A stretch of DNA of 64,000 nt. Source: VXLM01 sp034421575 (GTDB taxonomy: Bacteria; Chloroflexota; Dehalococcoidia; Lucifugimonadales; VXLM01). Positions 52,310 through 61,080 of the stretch are shown here, piece by piece. Numbering within the stretch: position 1 is the first letter of the stretch; every line of letters starts with the position of its first letter. The DNA is taken from positions 46,780-110,779 of the forward strand of contig DAOUKG010000079.1 of NCBI GenBank assembly GCA_034421575.1, in the 5' to 3' direction. A program made the position numbers and the translations under genes. Below the pieces are notes generated by a model that saw nothing but the letters and a program-made list of their open reading frames with translations, was not told the origin of the DNA and did no database searches.

Positions 52310-52756
52310 TCAATTGGGCGCCTTTCCTTCCAGTATCGCCAGGAGACCCTCGGGGACGAGGCGTCCCCTGCCCTTCCTGAAATCCTCGATCGGCATCCAG
52401 ACCGCCTTTATGATTCCGCCATCATCTTCCTGGCCCCATATGGGGTTGCGTTGGTACAGCGCTTCGTCAACGAAGTCGGCTTCGTAGAGCATGACGATCT
52501 CGTGGCCCGTCTCGCCGTGGACGGTGAAGATGTTCTCCAGAACGCCGAGCCAGCGAACGTTCCGTACCTCCGTGTTCAACTCTTCGGACATCTCCCTTAC
52601 GGCGGCCTCGGCGCTTGTTTCGCCGAACTCGATGGTTCCGCCGAGGGGCCTGTAGAAGTGGTCTTTCTTCGCGTTGTCGTAGCCCTCGAACACGAGGGTC
52701 TTCCCCTCATGTCTGACCACGCAGAGCGCGACGGGCCTGACGGAACCGCTAACCAT
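52310..52756 (-). CDS. Nudix hydrolase
   Basis: A 148-residue Nudix enzyme acting on a nucleoside-diphosphate-linked substrate. The Nudix box is complete: GGTIEFGETSAEAAV followed by REMSEEL at about 39-60. The fold starts VRPVALCVVRHEGKTLVFEG. No extra domain. It lies 33 bases downstream of the MetE-like gene and could be co-transcribed with it. Substrate unknown. Confidence 0.9.
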   Translation of the reverse strand: MVSGSVRPVALCVVRHEGKTLVFEGYDNAKKDHFYRPLGGTIEFGETSAEAAVREMSEELNTEVRNVRWLGVLENIFTVHGETGHEIVMLYEADFVDEALYQRNPIWGQEDDGGIIKAVWMPIEDFRKGRGRLVPEGLLAILEGKAPN

Positions 52757-52789
52757 GGGACTCGCCTCGGCAGGTCGTCAAGGTGATCG

Positions 52790-53881
52790 TCAGCCCCCAT
52801 ACTTTTCGCGAAGCAGACTTGCTCCCCGACTGAGGGCGCTGAGCTTGAGGTAGGCCTCGTCGAAGTCCATGGGGTTGACGCTGGAGGGAGAGAATCCACA
52901 GTCGGGGTTGAGGGTGAGTCGCTCCTTTGGGACGTACTCCATCGCCGCCTCCGCACGGGAGGCGACCTCCTCAGGCGCCTCGATGTGCGGGTCGGTGTGA
53001 TCGATCACGCCGAGGCCGAGGGTCTTGTTCTCGGGAAAGTCCTTCAGAACGCCGATTCCTCCCGCGTCGGGAGTGGCGAACTCCATGGCGAAGCGGTCGA
53101 CGTTCATCTCACCAAGGGCATTGATGATGAGGTCGTAGGGGCCTTTGGTGCCGTGCTGGCGATTGAAGTGCGCGTGGCAGAAGTGGACGCTGAGGGGTAC
53201 CGATTCGAGTCCTTCGACGGCGCGATTCATCGAGTGGACGGTCAACTCGATCTCGTGATCGATATCGGTGATGCCTTCCTTCTCCCTGTAGTCGGGGTCG
53301 ACGAGAAGTCCGAGCCACGGGTCATCGATCTGGATCATGTCCACACCGAGAGCGGCCAGACGGAGCAACTCCTCGTTGATGATGGGAATGCAGTCTTCGA
53401 CGAACTCCTCGCGGGTCGGGTACGCTCCCGTCGAGTGGTCGGGACTCCACATGCGTCGTCCGACCGTGTAGGGCGAGGGAATGGCGACCAGGATCTTCGA
53501 TTCGGTGTGCTTCCTTATGAACTCGACTTCGCCACCCGCCATCGACCGGCGAGGGGAAATCTCGGAGGTCACGGCGGGGTACATCAGGTGAGTGAATGAC
53601 GACGTGCCGCCGGACGAAACGAGGTCGTTGGTGAAGCCGTTCACCGCCTCGGTGAAGACTTTGACGTAGCTCTCTCGTCTCCACTCGCCGTCGGAGATGT
53701 AGTCGACACCCGCGCGCTCCTGCATCCGGATGGCGGACGGGACGGCTGAGTCGAGCAGCGCGTCGGCCTCCTCCTCACTGATGAGGCCTGCCTTGCGGTC
53801 CTCAATGAGGTCGCGGACCCACTGGGGTCGCGGAAGACTTCCGACGACGAAAGTCGGGAAGAGTGGGGCGGCAGGATTCAT
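52790..53881 (-). CDS. MetE C-terminal-like cobalamin-independent methyltransferase
   Basis: A 363-residue stand-alone homolog of the zinc-binding catalytic half of methionine synthase MetE. Zinc ligands can be placed: His and Cys in LSVHFCHAHFNRQH near 229-240 and Cys in LNPDCGFSPSSV near 318. The beginning, FPTFVVGSLPRPQWVRD, resembles the MetE C-domain; the N-terminal folate-binding half is absent. Such half-proteins transfer methyl groups from unknown donors (possibly methylated sulfur compounds) in many bacteria and archaea. Exact substrate unknown. Confidence 0.85.
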   Translation of the reverse strand: MNPAAPLFPTFVVGSLPRPQWVRDLIEDRKAGLISEEEADALLDSAVPSAIRMQERAGVDYISDGEWRRESYVKVFTEAVNGFTNDLVSSGGTSSFTHLMYPAVTSEISPRRSMAGGEVEFIRKHTESKILVAIPSPYTVGRRMWSPDHSTGAYPTREEFVEDCIPIINEELLRLAALGVDMIQIDDPWLGLLVDPDYREKEGITDIDHEIELTVHSMNRAVEGLESVPLSVHFCHAHFNRQHGTKGPYDLIINALGEMNVDRFAMEFATPDAGGIGVLKDFPENKTLGLGVIDHTDPHIEAPEEVASRAEAAMEYVPKERLTLNPDCGFSPSSVNPMDFDEAYLKLSALSRGASLLREKYGG

Positions 53882-53968
53882 GGCGAAAAGGCCTCACCTC
53901 GCGGAGTTGGGCTCATTGTAGCTTGGGACGTTGGGGTGTCAAGGCATTCCCACCGCGACGCCCCTGCC

Positions 53969-54844
53969 CTAGATGACCTTGTTTAGGGGGTACTCGATGA
54001 TGTCCTCGGCTCCGGCCTTGAGGAGCTTCGGCGCGAGGTCGCGGACAACGGCGGGGCTGACGACCGTCTCAACCGAAAACCAGTCGGTGTTGTAGAGCCT
54101 GGCCACCGTGGGAGCCTTCATGCTGGGGACGACCTTGACGAGTTCCTCGATGCGCTCTTCGGAAACGTTCATCTTGAGGCCCACGAGCTTTTCGCCCTGA
54201 AGTGCGCCGTTGAGGAGGAGTCCGATCTGTTCGATCTTGGCCCGCTTTACGGGGTCCTTCCACGCGGTGTGGTTGGCGATAAGCTGCGGGACCGTTTCCA
54301 TCAGGTTATGGATGATCGTCAGGCCGTGCGCCCGGATCGTGCTGCCGGTCTCGGTCACCTCGACGATGGCGTCGGCGAGCCCGGAAACGACCTTGGCCTC
54401 CGTCGCGCCCCACGAAAACTCGACCTCGACGTTAATGTTGCGCTCGGCGAAATAGCGTCTGGTGAACATGACCAGCTCGGTCGCGATGATCTTGCCTTCG
54501 AGGTCTTCCAGGCGCTTGATGTCGGAGTCGTATGGCACCGCAAGCACCCACCGTGCCGGTCGAGCGCTGACCTTCGAGTAGACGAGTTCGGTGACGACAT
54601 GGACGTCGGAGGCATTCTCCGCTATCCAGTCCTTGCCGGTAATGCCGGCCTCGAGGGGGCCGTGTTCCACGTACCGCGCCATCTCCTGGGCGCGGGCGAT
54701 GGAGCACTCGATTTCGTCGTCGTCGATCTGCGGAAAATAGCTCCGCGAGTTGATGTCGATCTGCCATCCCGCCCGATGGAAAAGGGCAACGGTGGCGTCC
54801 TGCAGACTTCCCTTCGGAATGCCGAGCTTCAATGGTCCTGACAC
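53969..54844 (-). CDS. hisG: ATP phosphoribosyltransferase, long form (HisG)
   Basis: The first enzyme of histidine biosynthesis, joining ATP and PRPP. The 291-residue length and C-terminal regulatory domain (NVSEERIEELVKVVPSMKAP, TDWFSVETVV) identify the long HisG form, feedback-regulated by His. KLGIPKGSLQDATVALFHRA begins the catalytic domain, and DAIVEVTETGSTIRAHGL is the PRPP-binding stretch. The GTG at 54844 starts at the conserved N-terminus with GAGGAG upstream; a longer frame is rejected. It is a lone his gene in this window. Confidence 0.93.
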   Translation of the reverse strand: MSGPLKLGIPKGSLQDATVALFHRAGWQIDINSRSYFPQIDDDEIECSIARAQEMARYVEHGPLEAGITGKDWIAENASDVHVVTELVYSKVSARPARWVLAVPYDSDIKRLEDLEGKIIATELVMFTRRYFAERNINVEVEFSWGATEAKVVSGLADAIVEVTETGSTIRAHGLTIIHNLMETVPQLIANHTAWKDPVKRAKIEQIGLLLNGALQGEKLVGLKMNVSEERIEELVKVVPSMKAPTVARLYNTDWFSVETVVSPAVVRDLAPKLLKAGAEDIIEYPLNKVI

Positions 54845-54934
54845 GCTGACGACGACTCCTCGATCATATTGGGCGGCGGTTGTGACGCCGCTGAACTCAA
54901 CCAACAAGTCTACCAGATTCGGGAAAGGCTGAAG

Positions 54935-55175
54935 GAGTTAGAAGGGCGATTCGCGAATCGCCCCTACGGGAGGTTGGCCAGAGGTTATTTTTTGAAGAAT
55001 CATCATTCTGGGCGATGCCTGTAAACCGAGGTATGAAAATGCGTTGACGCAGAGGAAGGGCAACCACGAGGGTTGCCCCTACGGGAGGTTGGCCGGGGCT
55101 GTTTTCTTGGCAGTGAGAGGGAACGAGGGAGGCCCTATCCCTACCCTCTGGATACCGGCCTTTGCCGGTATGACG
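54935..55175. repeat. Three dispersed repeat units between hisG and the racemase gene
   Basis: GGGCGATTCGCGAATCGCCC (54942-54963), GGGCAACCACGAGGGTTGCC (55055-55080) and GGATACCGGCCTTTGCCGGT (55149-55170). Each is a hairpin and each recurs in the 56-58 kb cluster or elsewhere. No gene in this roughly 350-base gap. Confidence 0.75.
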
Positions 55176-55193
55176 ATTGCACCTGGAGGTTGC

Positions 55194-55946
55194 TCAGGCT
55201 GGAACCGGAGCAGGGACGCGGAAGAGGGAGCCGACTCCCGGTAATTCGGCGGGCGCTCCCGCCAGGCGCAGGGTGCCCCAGATGGTCGCCTGCATGGCGG
55301 AAACGACGGGCTTGCCAGTGGTCTCTTCGAGGCGAGCGAGGATGTCCGATGTCCTCATGCCGGTGCAACTGATGAAGATGCCGTCAGCCTCCGGGCGGTC
55401 TACCAGTTGGACTATGAGTTCATAGATCTCGTCTTGCGGAATGTCCTCGATGCCTCGGAGCTTGTTCAGACCTCGCAGGTGAACGACTTCAAGACCGTGG
55501 TCTTCGAGGAACTCCCGGAGACGTTCGTTTAGCTCGTCGACGTGCGGTGAGAGCACGGCGACGCGGGTGACGCCCAGGAGTCTCAGGGACTCGACGGCCA
55601 TCGTCGACGTGGTGGTGGACGGGAGGCCGGTCATGCCGGTGATGCGATTGCATATGTCGATGTCTCCTCCGACTCCACGTACGTAGCTGGCGGACGTGCA
55701 ACCGTAGCCGACGGCCTCGACGCCGAGTGCGGGGAGCGTCGCGGCAGTGGCCTCGATGTTGGGATTCTCGGCCATGGCGAACAGCCGCTCGCGTGTGATG
55801 GCCGGGGGAGCGTCGTCCTCATATTCACGAGGCGTGCCGGCGATGTGCCAGTCAACACCTTCGGGAACGAAGCGGGAGACCTCCTCAGCGTCACCCGGCA
55901 CGGCAGGTCCGGGCCACACGAAACCGATGGTGTGAGTTGGAGCCAT
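55194..55946 (-). CDS. Asp/Glu racemase superfamily enzyme (maleate isomerase-like)
   Basis: A 250-residue cofactor-free enzyme of the maleate cis-trans isomerase/arylmalonate decarboxylase family. Two catalytic Cys are visible: GYGCTSASY near residue 82 and FISCTGMRT near residue 195. The N-terminal TIGFVWPGPAVPGD is family-like. The reaction could be maleate isomerisation or decarboxylation of a malonate derivative. Stand-alone. The ATG is preceded by AAAGGAGG. Confidence 0.87.
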   Translation of the reverse strand: MAPTHTIGFVWPGPAVPGDAEEVSRFVPEGVDWHIAGTPREYEDDAPPAITRERLFAMAENPNIEATAATLPALGVEAVGYGCTSASYVRGVGGDIDICNRITGMTGLPSTTTSTMAVESLRLLGVTRVAVLSPHVDELNERLREFLEDHGLEVVHLRGLNKLRGIEDIPQDEIYELIVQLVDRPEADGIFISCTGMRTSDILARLEETTGKPVVSAMQATIWGTLRLAGAPAELPGVGSLFRVPAPVPA

Positions 55947-56097
55947 GATCGACCTCCTTTTGAAGGGGACTCGGTGTGAGCCTCAGCAGTTGGATTATAC
56001 CAATTTGCCCCGACGTTTCCCCAATACCAGCTAATGCAATCCTCTTTTCCTCCTTCGCGCGAAAGGAGTCCTTTGCGTAATGTGCATTCCGGGGGAA

Positions 56098-56172
56098 AGC
56101 CTGAAGCGAGAGAGCTTGCGGAAGGGGGCCTTATTCCCTCACCCCAGCCCCGTCCGCGATCGGGAGAGGGGG
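56098..56172. repeat. CCTGAAGCGAG / CTCACCCCAGCCC repeat unit
   Basis: A copy of the 50670-50750 arrangement: AAGCCTGAAGCGAGAGAGCT followed by CCCTCACCCCAGCCC and GGGAGAGGGG. It begins the long gene-free repeat cluster. Confidence 0.7.
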
Positions 56173-56433
56173 GTTTGCAAAGGTCTCCGTTTGTGGGAAT
56201 GATGGGTGGCGGTACCACGCTGGGCGTTTTCGTAGCGACCGTCTATGCCGGTTGCCACCGGCACCACCTATCATGAATATGGCAGCAGGGGCGATTCGCG
56301 AATCGCCCCTACCAGAGGTTGGCCGGGGCATGGATTCCCGCCTACGCGGGAATGACGGGTAGCGGGGCGGTATCGGGGACGGGCAACCACAAGGGTTGCC
56401 CCTACGACGGGTTGGCCGGGGGTTATTTTCAAA

Positions 56434-56835
56434 GGATTTTTGAAAATTTGTTGCATGGTGTTGCATTCTGTTGCATTTTTCTCGTTATCGTAAAGTTCGC
56501 GGCTTCGCCCGGGGCACCTGGCACAGGGCAAGTTGGAGAAGCGGCATGGTTTTCTTTTGTTGTATTCGCGCCATATCGCGCCATTTTGCGCCATTTCCTC
56601 GTTGTCGTGAGAGTGGGCGGCTGGCAGCCGCTTATGGATAGTGTGGGACATATGTTCTTATTTGTCAAATTTGGGAAGGGCGTGGAGGGAACGGCGATTT
56701 CCTGTTTCTCCATTGAGCAGCGGGGAAGGGCAACCACATGGGTTGCCTCTACGACGGGTTGGCCGGGGCATGGATTCCCGTCTACGCGGGAATGATGGGT
56801 GGTGGGGCGGTATTGGGGACGGGCAACCACAAGGG
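56434..56835. repeat. Copy A of a ~400-bp direct duplication
   Basis: It starts GGATTTTTGAAAATTTGTTG and runs through GTTGCATTCTGTTGC, CGCGCCATATCGCGCC and GGATAGTGTGGGACAT to GGGCAACCACAAGGG. Copy B follows at 57159. The two differ at scattered positions, so the duplication is not brand new. Confidence 0.85.
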
Positions 56836-57056
56836 CATTTGCTCCAACTAATTCGGCGAAATGGGGTGTTTCGTAGCTGATTTGCCCATGTTCGACCACT
56901 GTGGCCGCTCTCGAATGGCACCAATGCCCCAATAGACCGGGCCATTTGCCAGCATGTTTGTATTTGAGCGACTCGAATCAGGACTACAACGGCAGGACTC
57001 AACCTGGCCCTAGGACGCTTTTCCGTAGCTAAAATGGCAATTAGTTGGAACAATTG
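56836..57056. mobile_element. 221-bp MITE-like non-autonomous element with 18-bp TIRs and 9-bp target duplication
   Basis: The left end CATTTGCTCCAACTAATT and right end (reverse complement CAATTGTTCCAACTAATT) match at 16 of 18 positions. CCACAAGGG flanks both sides (56827-56835 and 57057-57065). Removing the element plus one copy restores the consensus GGGCAACCACAAGGGTTGCC repeat. No transposase is encoded inside. Confidence 0.88.
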
Positions 57057-57158
57057 CCACAAGGGTTGCCCCTACGACGGGTTGGCCGGGACATGGATTC
57101 CCGCCTACGCGGGAATGACGGGTGGCAGGGGGTGCTGGGAGAAGGGCCCGTCCAGCCG

Positions 57159-57565
57159 AGGATTTTTTGAAAATTTGTTGCATGGTGTTGCATTCTGTTG
57201 CATTTTTCTCGTTATCGTAAAGTTCGCGACTTCGCCCGGGGCACTTGACACAGGACAAGTTTGGGAAGCAAGGGCATGGTTTTCTTTTGTTGTATTTGCG
57301 CCATATCGCGCCATTTTGCGCCATTTCCTCGTTGTCGTGAGAGTGGGCGGCTAGCAGCCGCTTATGGATAGTGTGGGACATGTGTTCTTGTTTGTCAAAT
57401 TGGGGAAGAGCGTGGATGGAGCGGCGATTTCCTGTCTTCCCATTGAGTATCGGGGAAGGGCAACCACAAGGGTTGCCCCTACGACGGGTTGGCCGAGGCA
57501 TGGATTCCCGCCTACGCGGGAATGACGGGTGGTGGGGCGGTATCGGGGAAGGGCAACCACAAGGG
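57159..57565. repeat. Copy B of the ~400-bp direct duplication
   Basis: Corresponds to copy A with an offset of about 727-730 bases, including the TTGCATGGTGTTGCATTCTG, CGCGCCATATCGCGCC and GTGGGACATGTGTTC blocks, and ends in the same short-repeat unit. Confidence 0.85.
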
Positions 57566-57962
57566 TTGTCCCTACGATGGGTTGGCCGGGGGTTATTTTC
57601 AGAGGAAGGCTGCCGCCTTGCTTACATGGCAGTAAGGGCGATTCGCGAATCGCCCCTACGGGAGGTTGGCCGGGGCATGGATTCCCGCCTACGCGGTAAT
57701 GACGGGTGGCAGGGCGGTATTGGGGACGGGCAATCACATGGGGTGCCCCTACGATGGGTTGGCCGGGGGGTATTTTCAGGGTAAGGACAAGGGCACTTGA
57801 CTCGAAATGACCGGCATTTTGTCGGGTTCCAGAACAGTCCCGCATTGCGCCGATTCCTGGAGCCAAGTCGAGGGCGTTTGAGATTCCTTGCATAACCTGT
57901 ACCATAGGAGACTGCGAAGTCAGGCCGTTGCAGATGACAAAGCCTACTTCAAGGAGGCAAGC

Positions 57963-58886
57963 TTGTCGCGTGTGCTGGTAACGGGCGGGGCAGGATTCGT
58001 CGGGTCTCACGTCGTGGACGGCCTGCTTGCGCGGGGGCACGACGTGCTGGTCATCGATGATCTGTCGTCGGGCACGCGTTCGAACCTGTCCCTTGATGCA
58101 CAGTTCGTCGACCTTGACGTTGCTGACGAAGCGCTCGTGGGAGTCGCCAAGGCGTTCCGGCCCGACGTGATATCGCACCTGGCAGCGCAGGCCTCCGTTC
58201 CCGTGTCCATGTCCAACCCGGTGCTGGATGCCCGCGCGAATATCATGGGCGGCCTGAACGTCCTTCGCGCTGCGATGGAGACCGACTGCGAACAGGTTGT
58301 GTATTTCAACACCGGGGGGGCACTGTACGGTGAGCCGGAGTACCTGCCGTGCGATGAGGACCATCCTATCCGCCCCATCAGCGCATACGGGCTCAGCAAG
58401 TGGACTTCGGAATGTTACTTCCGGGCCATGCTCCCGGACGCCATTCCACTGAAGGTGCTTCGACCTGCAAACATCTACGGACCGAAGCAGGACCCCCACG
58501 GAGAGTCGGGGGTCATCGCGATCTTTGCACGGCGCATGTTGAAGGTCGAGCAGGTTACCATCAACGGCGACGGCGAGCATACGAGAGACTATGTGTACGT
58601 CGGCGACGTCGTCGAGGCGCACGATTCAGCCATGAGGCACGACGAGTCATTCGTCGCAAACATCGGGACGGGAGTTGGGACCTCAGTGAACGAGGTGTTT
58701 CGACACCTGCAGAAGGCGACTGGAAACGACGCGCCCCCTGAGTACGGGCCGCCACGTCCCGGTGACGTCAGGCATATCGCCCTCGAATCATCAAGGGCCA
58801 AACTGCTGTTGGGCTGGGAACCGAAGGTGGGGTTGATCGAGGGCTTGGAAAAGACTGTCGCCTTCATGAGGAACGCCGATGATTAA
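57963..58886 (+). CDS. NAD-dependent epimerase/dehydratase (UDP-glucose 4-epimerase-like)
   Basis: A 307-residue extended-SDR sugar-nucleotide epimerase. The cofactor loop is VTGGAGFVGS near residues 6-15, the SDR Tyr-x3-Lys is YGLSK near 141-145, and FNTGGALYGEP lies near 115-125. It would epimerise a UDP-sugar for surface polysaccharide. The start is TTG at 57963 with AAGGAGG five bases upstream; longer frames run into the repeat region. It begins a cluster with an O-antigen ligase-type gene and manC. Confidence 0.88.
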   Translation: MSRVLVTGGAGFVGSHVVDGLLARGHDVLVIDDLSSGTRSNLSLDAQFVDLDVADEALVGVAKAFRPDVISHLAAQASVPVSMSNPVLDARANIMGGLNVLRAAMETDCEQVVYFNTGGALYGEPEYLPCDEDHPIRPISAYGLSKWTSECYFRAMLPDAIPLKVLRPANIYGPKQDPHGESGVIAIFARRMLKVEQVTINGDGEHTRDYVYVGDVVEAHDSAMRHDESFVANIGTGVGTSVNEVFRHLQKATGNDAPPEYGPPRPGDVRHIALESSRAKLLLGWEPKVGLIEGLEKTVAFMRNADD

Positions 58887-58952
58887 GTTCGTCGCTCGGT
58901 ATGGCATGACTGTGCGCGGACGACTTGCAGGTGCAACCGGACTCACCGGAGC

Positions 58953-61052
58953 ATGACCGCCATGGAAGCACGACTAATCACCGCAATCCGCATCGTCCTT
59001 GCCCTGGTCATGATCGCGCCGCTGATCGTGATGACCGACCCCTTGCCGCACGCCCTGTTCCCTTATGTCGTGGGCAAGGCACTGTGGAGCCGGACGTTGA
59101 TCGAGATCGCGTTCGGGCTATGGATCGTCCTCGTGCTGCGAGACTCGTCGTACCGCTTCCCGACGTCGTGGACTCTGGCTGTGCTCGGCGTTTACGTGGC
59201 AATCGCGCTCCTGGCTACGGTCTTCTCAGTCAGTCCAACGCGGAGCATGTGGTCGACCTTCGAGCGGATGCAGGGGTGGGTGGACCTTGCCCACTGGTTC
59301 ACGTTTGTTGTCGTCCTCGTCTCGACGCACAGGACATGGGCACACTGGCGAACACTGCTCAATTTCAGCCTAGGCGTGAGCATCGTCATCGGGCTGCTGG
59401 GACTCACGCAGTTCTTCGACATACAGCTCTTCGACTACCTGCAGTACAAGGACAGACTGGACATCACCCTCGGCAACCCGACCTACGTCGGCGGATACAT
59501 GCTGGTGAGCTTCTTCATCGCCGCGGCATTCCTGGTGGAGTCGCTCCTCGACAGGTCGGCTGCAGAGACGAGAGGACGGGCCGTAGATCGACGAAGGAGA
59601 CGCCGCGCCCAGCAGAGCGGAGGGCCGTCAGCGATTCCCGAAGGGCATCTTTGGAGGACATTCTGGATTGCCGCTATCGTGCTCAGCCTTGTCATGGTCT
59701 TCCTGAGCGGCACCCGGAGCGCCGCGATCGCCCTGACAGCGGGGGTACTCGCTTTCGGCATAGGATACGCCATTTGGGGTAGATCGTTACCTCTCCGTAA
59801 GGCGACGATAGGAGTCACCATCGTGATGGCGGCGCTGGCGTCGGTGGTCGTGGTGATCGTCCTCGTTCGCGCCGGGACCGACGCCGAGAGGATCGACGCG
59901 CCCGGCGCTATGATCGAACGCCTGTTGAACACCGGCGTGCGGGACAGGTCGGTCGAAGGGCGGATTGCTGCCGCCCAGGTTGGAGTCGATGCCTTTCTTG
60001 ATCGTCCTGTGCTCGGATGGGGACCTGAGAACTACTCCGTCGGCTACGACCGCAACGTCGGGCCGGAGACGTTCGCCAGGGGGACTATTTCGTTTGATCA
60101 GGCGCACAACAAGCTCATCGAAGAGCTTACGACGAAGGGACTGCTGGGGCTGCTGGGCTACCTTGCCGTCTGGGTGTCGATGGCGGCGGTCTTCTTCCGA
60201 AAGGCACGGCACTTGTCGCCTAGCAAGCAGGCATTCGCATTTCTCCTGGGGGCGGCGCTGATCGTCTACTTCACCCAGAATTTCTTCCTGTTCGACACAC
60301 CGAGCACGGTGGTGCATCTCTATGTGCTTCTGGGATTCGTGATTTTCCTCGAAGGAATGTTCCTGACAAGAAGCGGTTCGGGGGCGGTGGAAGTGTCCGT
60401 TCCGACGGAGCCGACGGACCGCAGACCCCTATTCCCTGCCATGTCGCAAGATGTGGCGCTCGGTTCAGTAACGCTCGTAGTGGCAATTGGGACTATCGCG
60501 TCAGTATTTCTGCTGAACGCAAGACCGCTTGCGGCATCTTCTCAGGGCGTGGACGCACTCAACGATGGGCTGGGCTGGGAACAGCGATTTGAGGCTTTCG
60601 AAGACTCCGTCGGAGCCTTTCCTTCACAGTCAAACTACCTTCGCACGACCATGTTCACGGTATTCGCAACCCAGTGGATAACCCTGAGTGACAACCAGAA
60701 GGATGCCGCCATTCAGCTTGTGTCGGAACATGGAGCCTCGGCTCGGAACATGGAGCCCAACGAGTGGCGGCTGTTGAACGCCATGGCTGCCGTGTATCAG
60801 AGGGCCAGCGACATGGATGAAACGTATCTCGTTCAGGCGCGTGAGCTCATTGAGAGGGCAGTCGAGCTTGCTCCGTCGCGGATCGAGGTCCGGCTGCTCC
60901 TGATTGTCCAAAGTCTCTTTGAGGACGATAATCAAGAAGCCCTTCGCCTCATGGACCACTACATTGCAGAGGCTCCGGAGACGGCGCACCATTACGAGGA
61001 CCTACGCGGACGGGTGGTGAAGGAAATCGAAAGCCAGGAGAGTGAGCAATAA
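58953..61052 (+). CDS. O-antigen ligase/polymerase family membrane protein with C-terminal helical repeats
   Basis: A 699-residue protein with about eleven hydrophobic segments in the first 490 residues. The Wzy-C/O-antigen-ligase signature (RIAAAQVGVDAFLDRPVLGW then GPENY) lies near residues 335-360. The C-terminal 180 residues are soluble and helical, TPR-like (LARELIERAVELAPSRI context). It polymerises or ligates polysaccharide at the outer face of the membrane. ATG 58953 or 58962 could be the start. The stop overlaps an upstream possible start of manC. Confidence 0.85.
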   Translation: MTAMEARLITAIRIVLALVMIAPLIVMTDPLPHALFPYVVGKALWSRTLIEIAFGLWIVLVLRDSSYRFPTSWTLAVLGVYVAIALLATVFSVSPTRSMWSTFERMQGWVDLAHWFTFVVVLVSTHRTWAHWRTLLNFSLGVSIVIGLLGLTQFFDIQLFDYLQYKDRLDITLGNPTYVGGYMLVSFFIAAAFLVESLLDRSAAETRGRAVDRRRRRRAQQSGGPSAIPEGHLWRTFWIAAIVLSLVMVFLSGTRSAAIALTAGVLAFGIGYAIWGRSLPLRKATIGVTIVMAALASVVVVIVLVRAGTDAERIDAPGAMIERLLNTGVRDRSVEGRIAAAQVGVDAFLDRPVLGWGPENYSVGYDRNVGPETFARGTISFDQAHNKLIEELTTKGLLGLLGYLAVWVSMAAVFFRKARHLSPSKQAFAFLLGAALIVYFTQNFFLFDTPSTVVHLYVLLGFVIFLEGMFLTRSGSGAVEVSVPTEPTDRRPLFPAMSQDVALGSVTLVVAIGTIASVFLLNARPLAASSQGVDALNDGLGWEQRFEAFEDSVGAFPSQSNYLRTTMFTVFATQWITLSDNQKDAAIQLVSEHGASARNMEPNEWRLLNAMAAVYQRASDMDETYLVQARELIERAVELAPSRIEVRLLLIVQSLFEDDNQEALRLMDHYIAEAPETAHHYEDLRGRVVKEIESQESEQ

Positions 61053-61080
61053 AGCGATGGATGGATTGAGAGGGGACGAT

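Larger units (their letters stand above)
56280..57780. repeat. Dense cluster of three short hairpin repeat families
   Basis: About 1.5 kb without recognisable genes, built from many copies of GGGCAACCACAAGGGTTGCC with CCTACGACGGGTTGGCCGGG, of GGCGATTCGCGAATCGCC, and of ATGGATTCCCGCCTACGCGG with GAATGACGGG. Units alternate with unique spacers. Long frames here (56271-57501) encode only translations of the repeats. It contains the direct duplication and MITE-like element listed separately. Confidence 0.85.

Noticed and set aside
56271..56651. Frame starting MSHTIHKRL, also present in the second duplicated copy
   Set aside because: It is kept open in both copies, but there is no ribosome-binding site and its ends run into translated repeat units; too weak to call a gene.
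56280..57780. CRISPR array suggestion from repeated units
   Set aside because: Units differ in length and order, spacers are irregular and no cas genes are present; they are dispersed hairpin repeats also found singly elsewhere.
57351..58622. 423-aa minus-strand frame
   Set aside because: Its C-terminal part is translated repeat sequence (RHSRVGGNPCPGQ-type) and the rest is antisense to the epimerase gene.
58925..59782. 285-aa frame on the plus strand
   Set aside because: Arg/His-rich shadow of the O-antigen ligase-type gene in another frame, with no hydrophobic or domain pattern.
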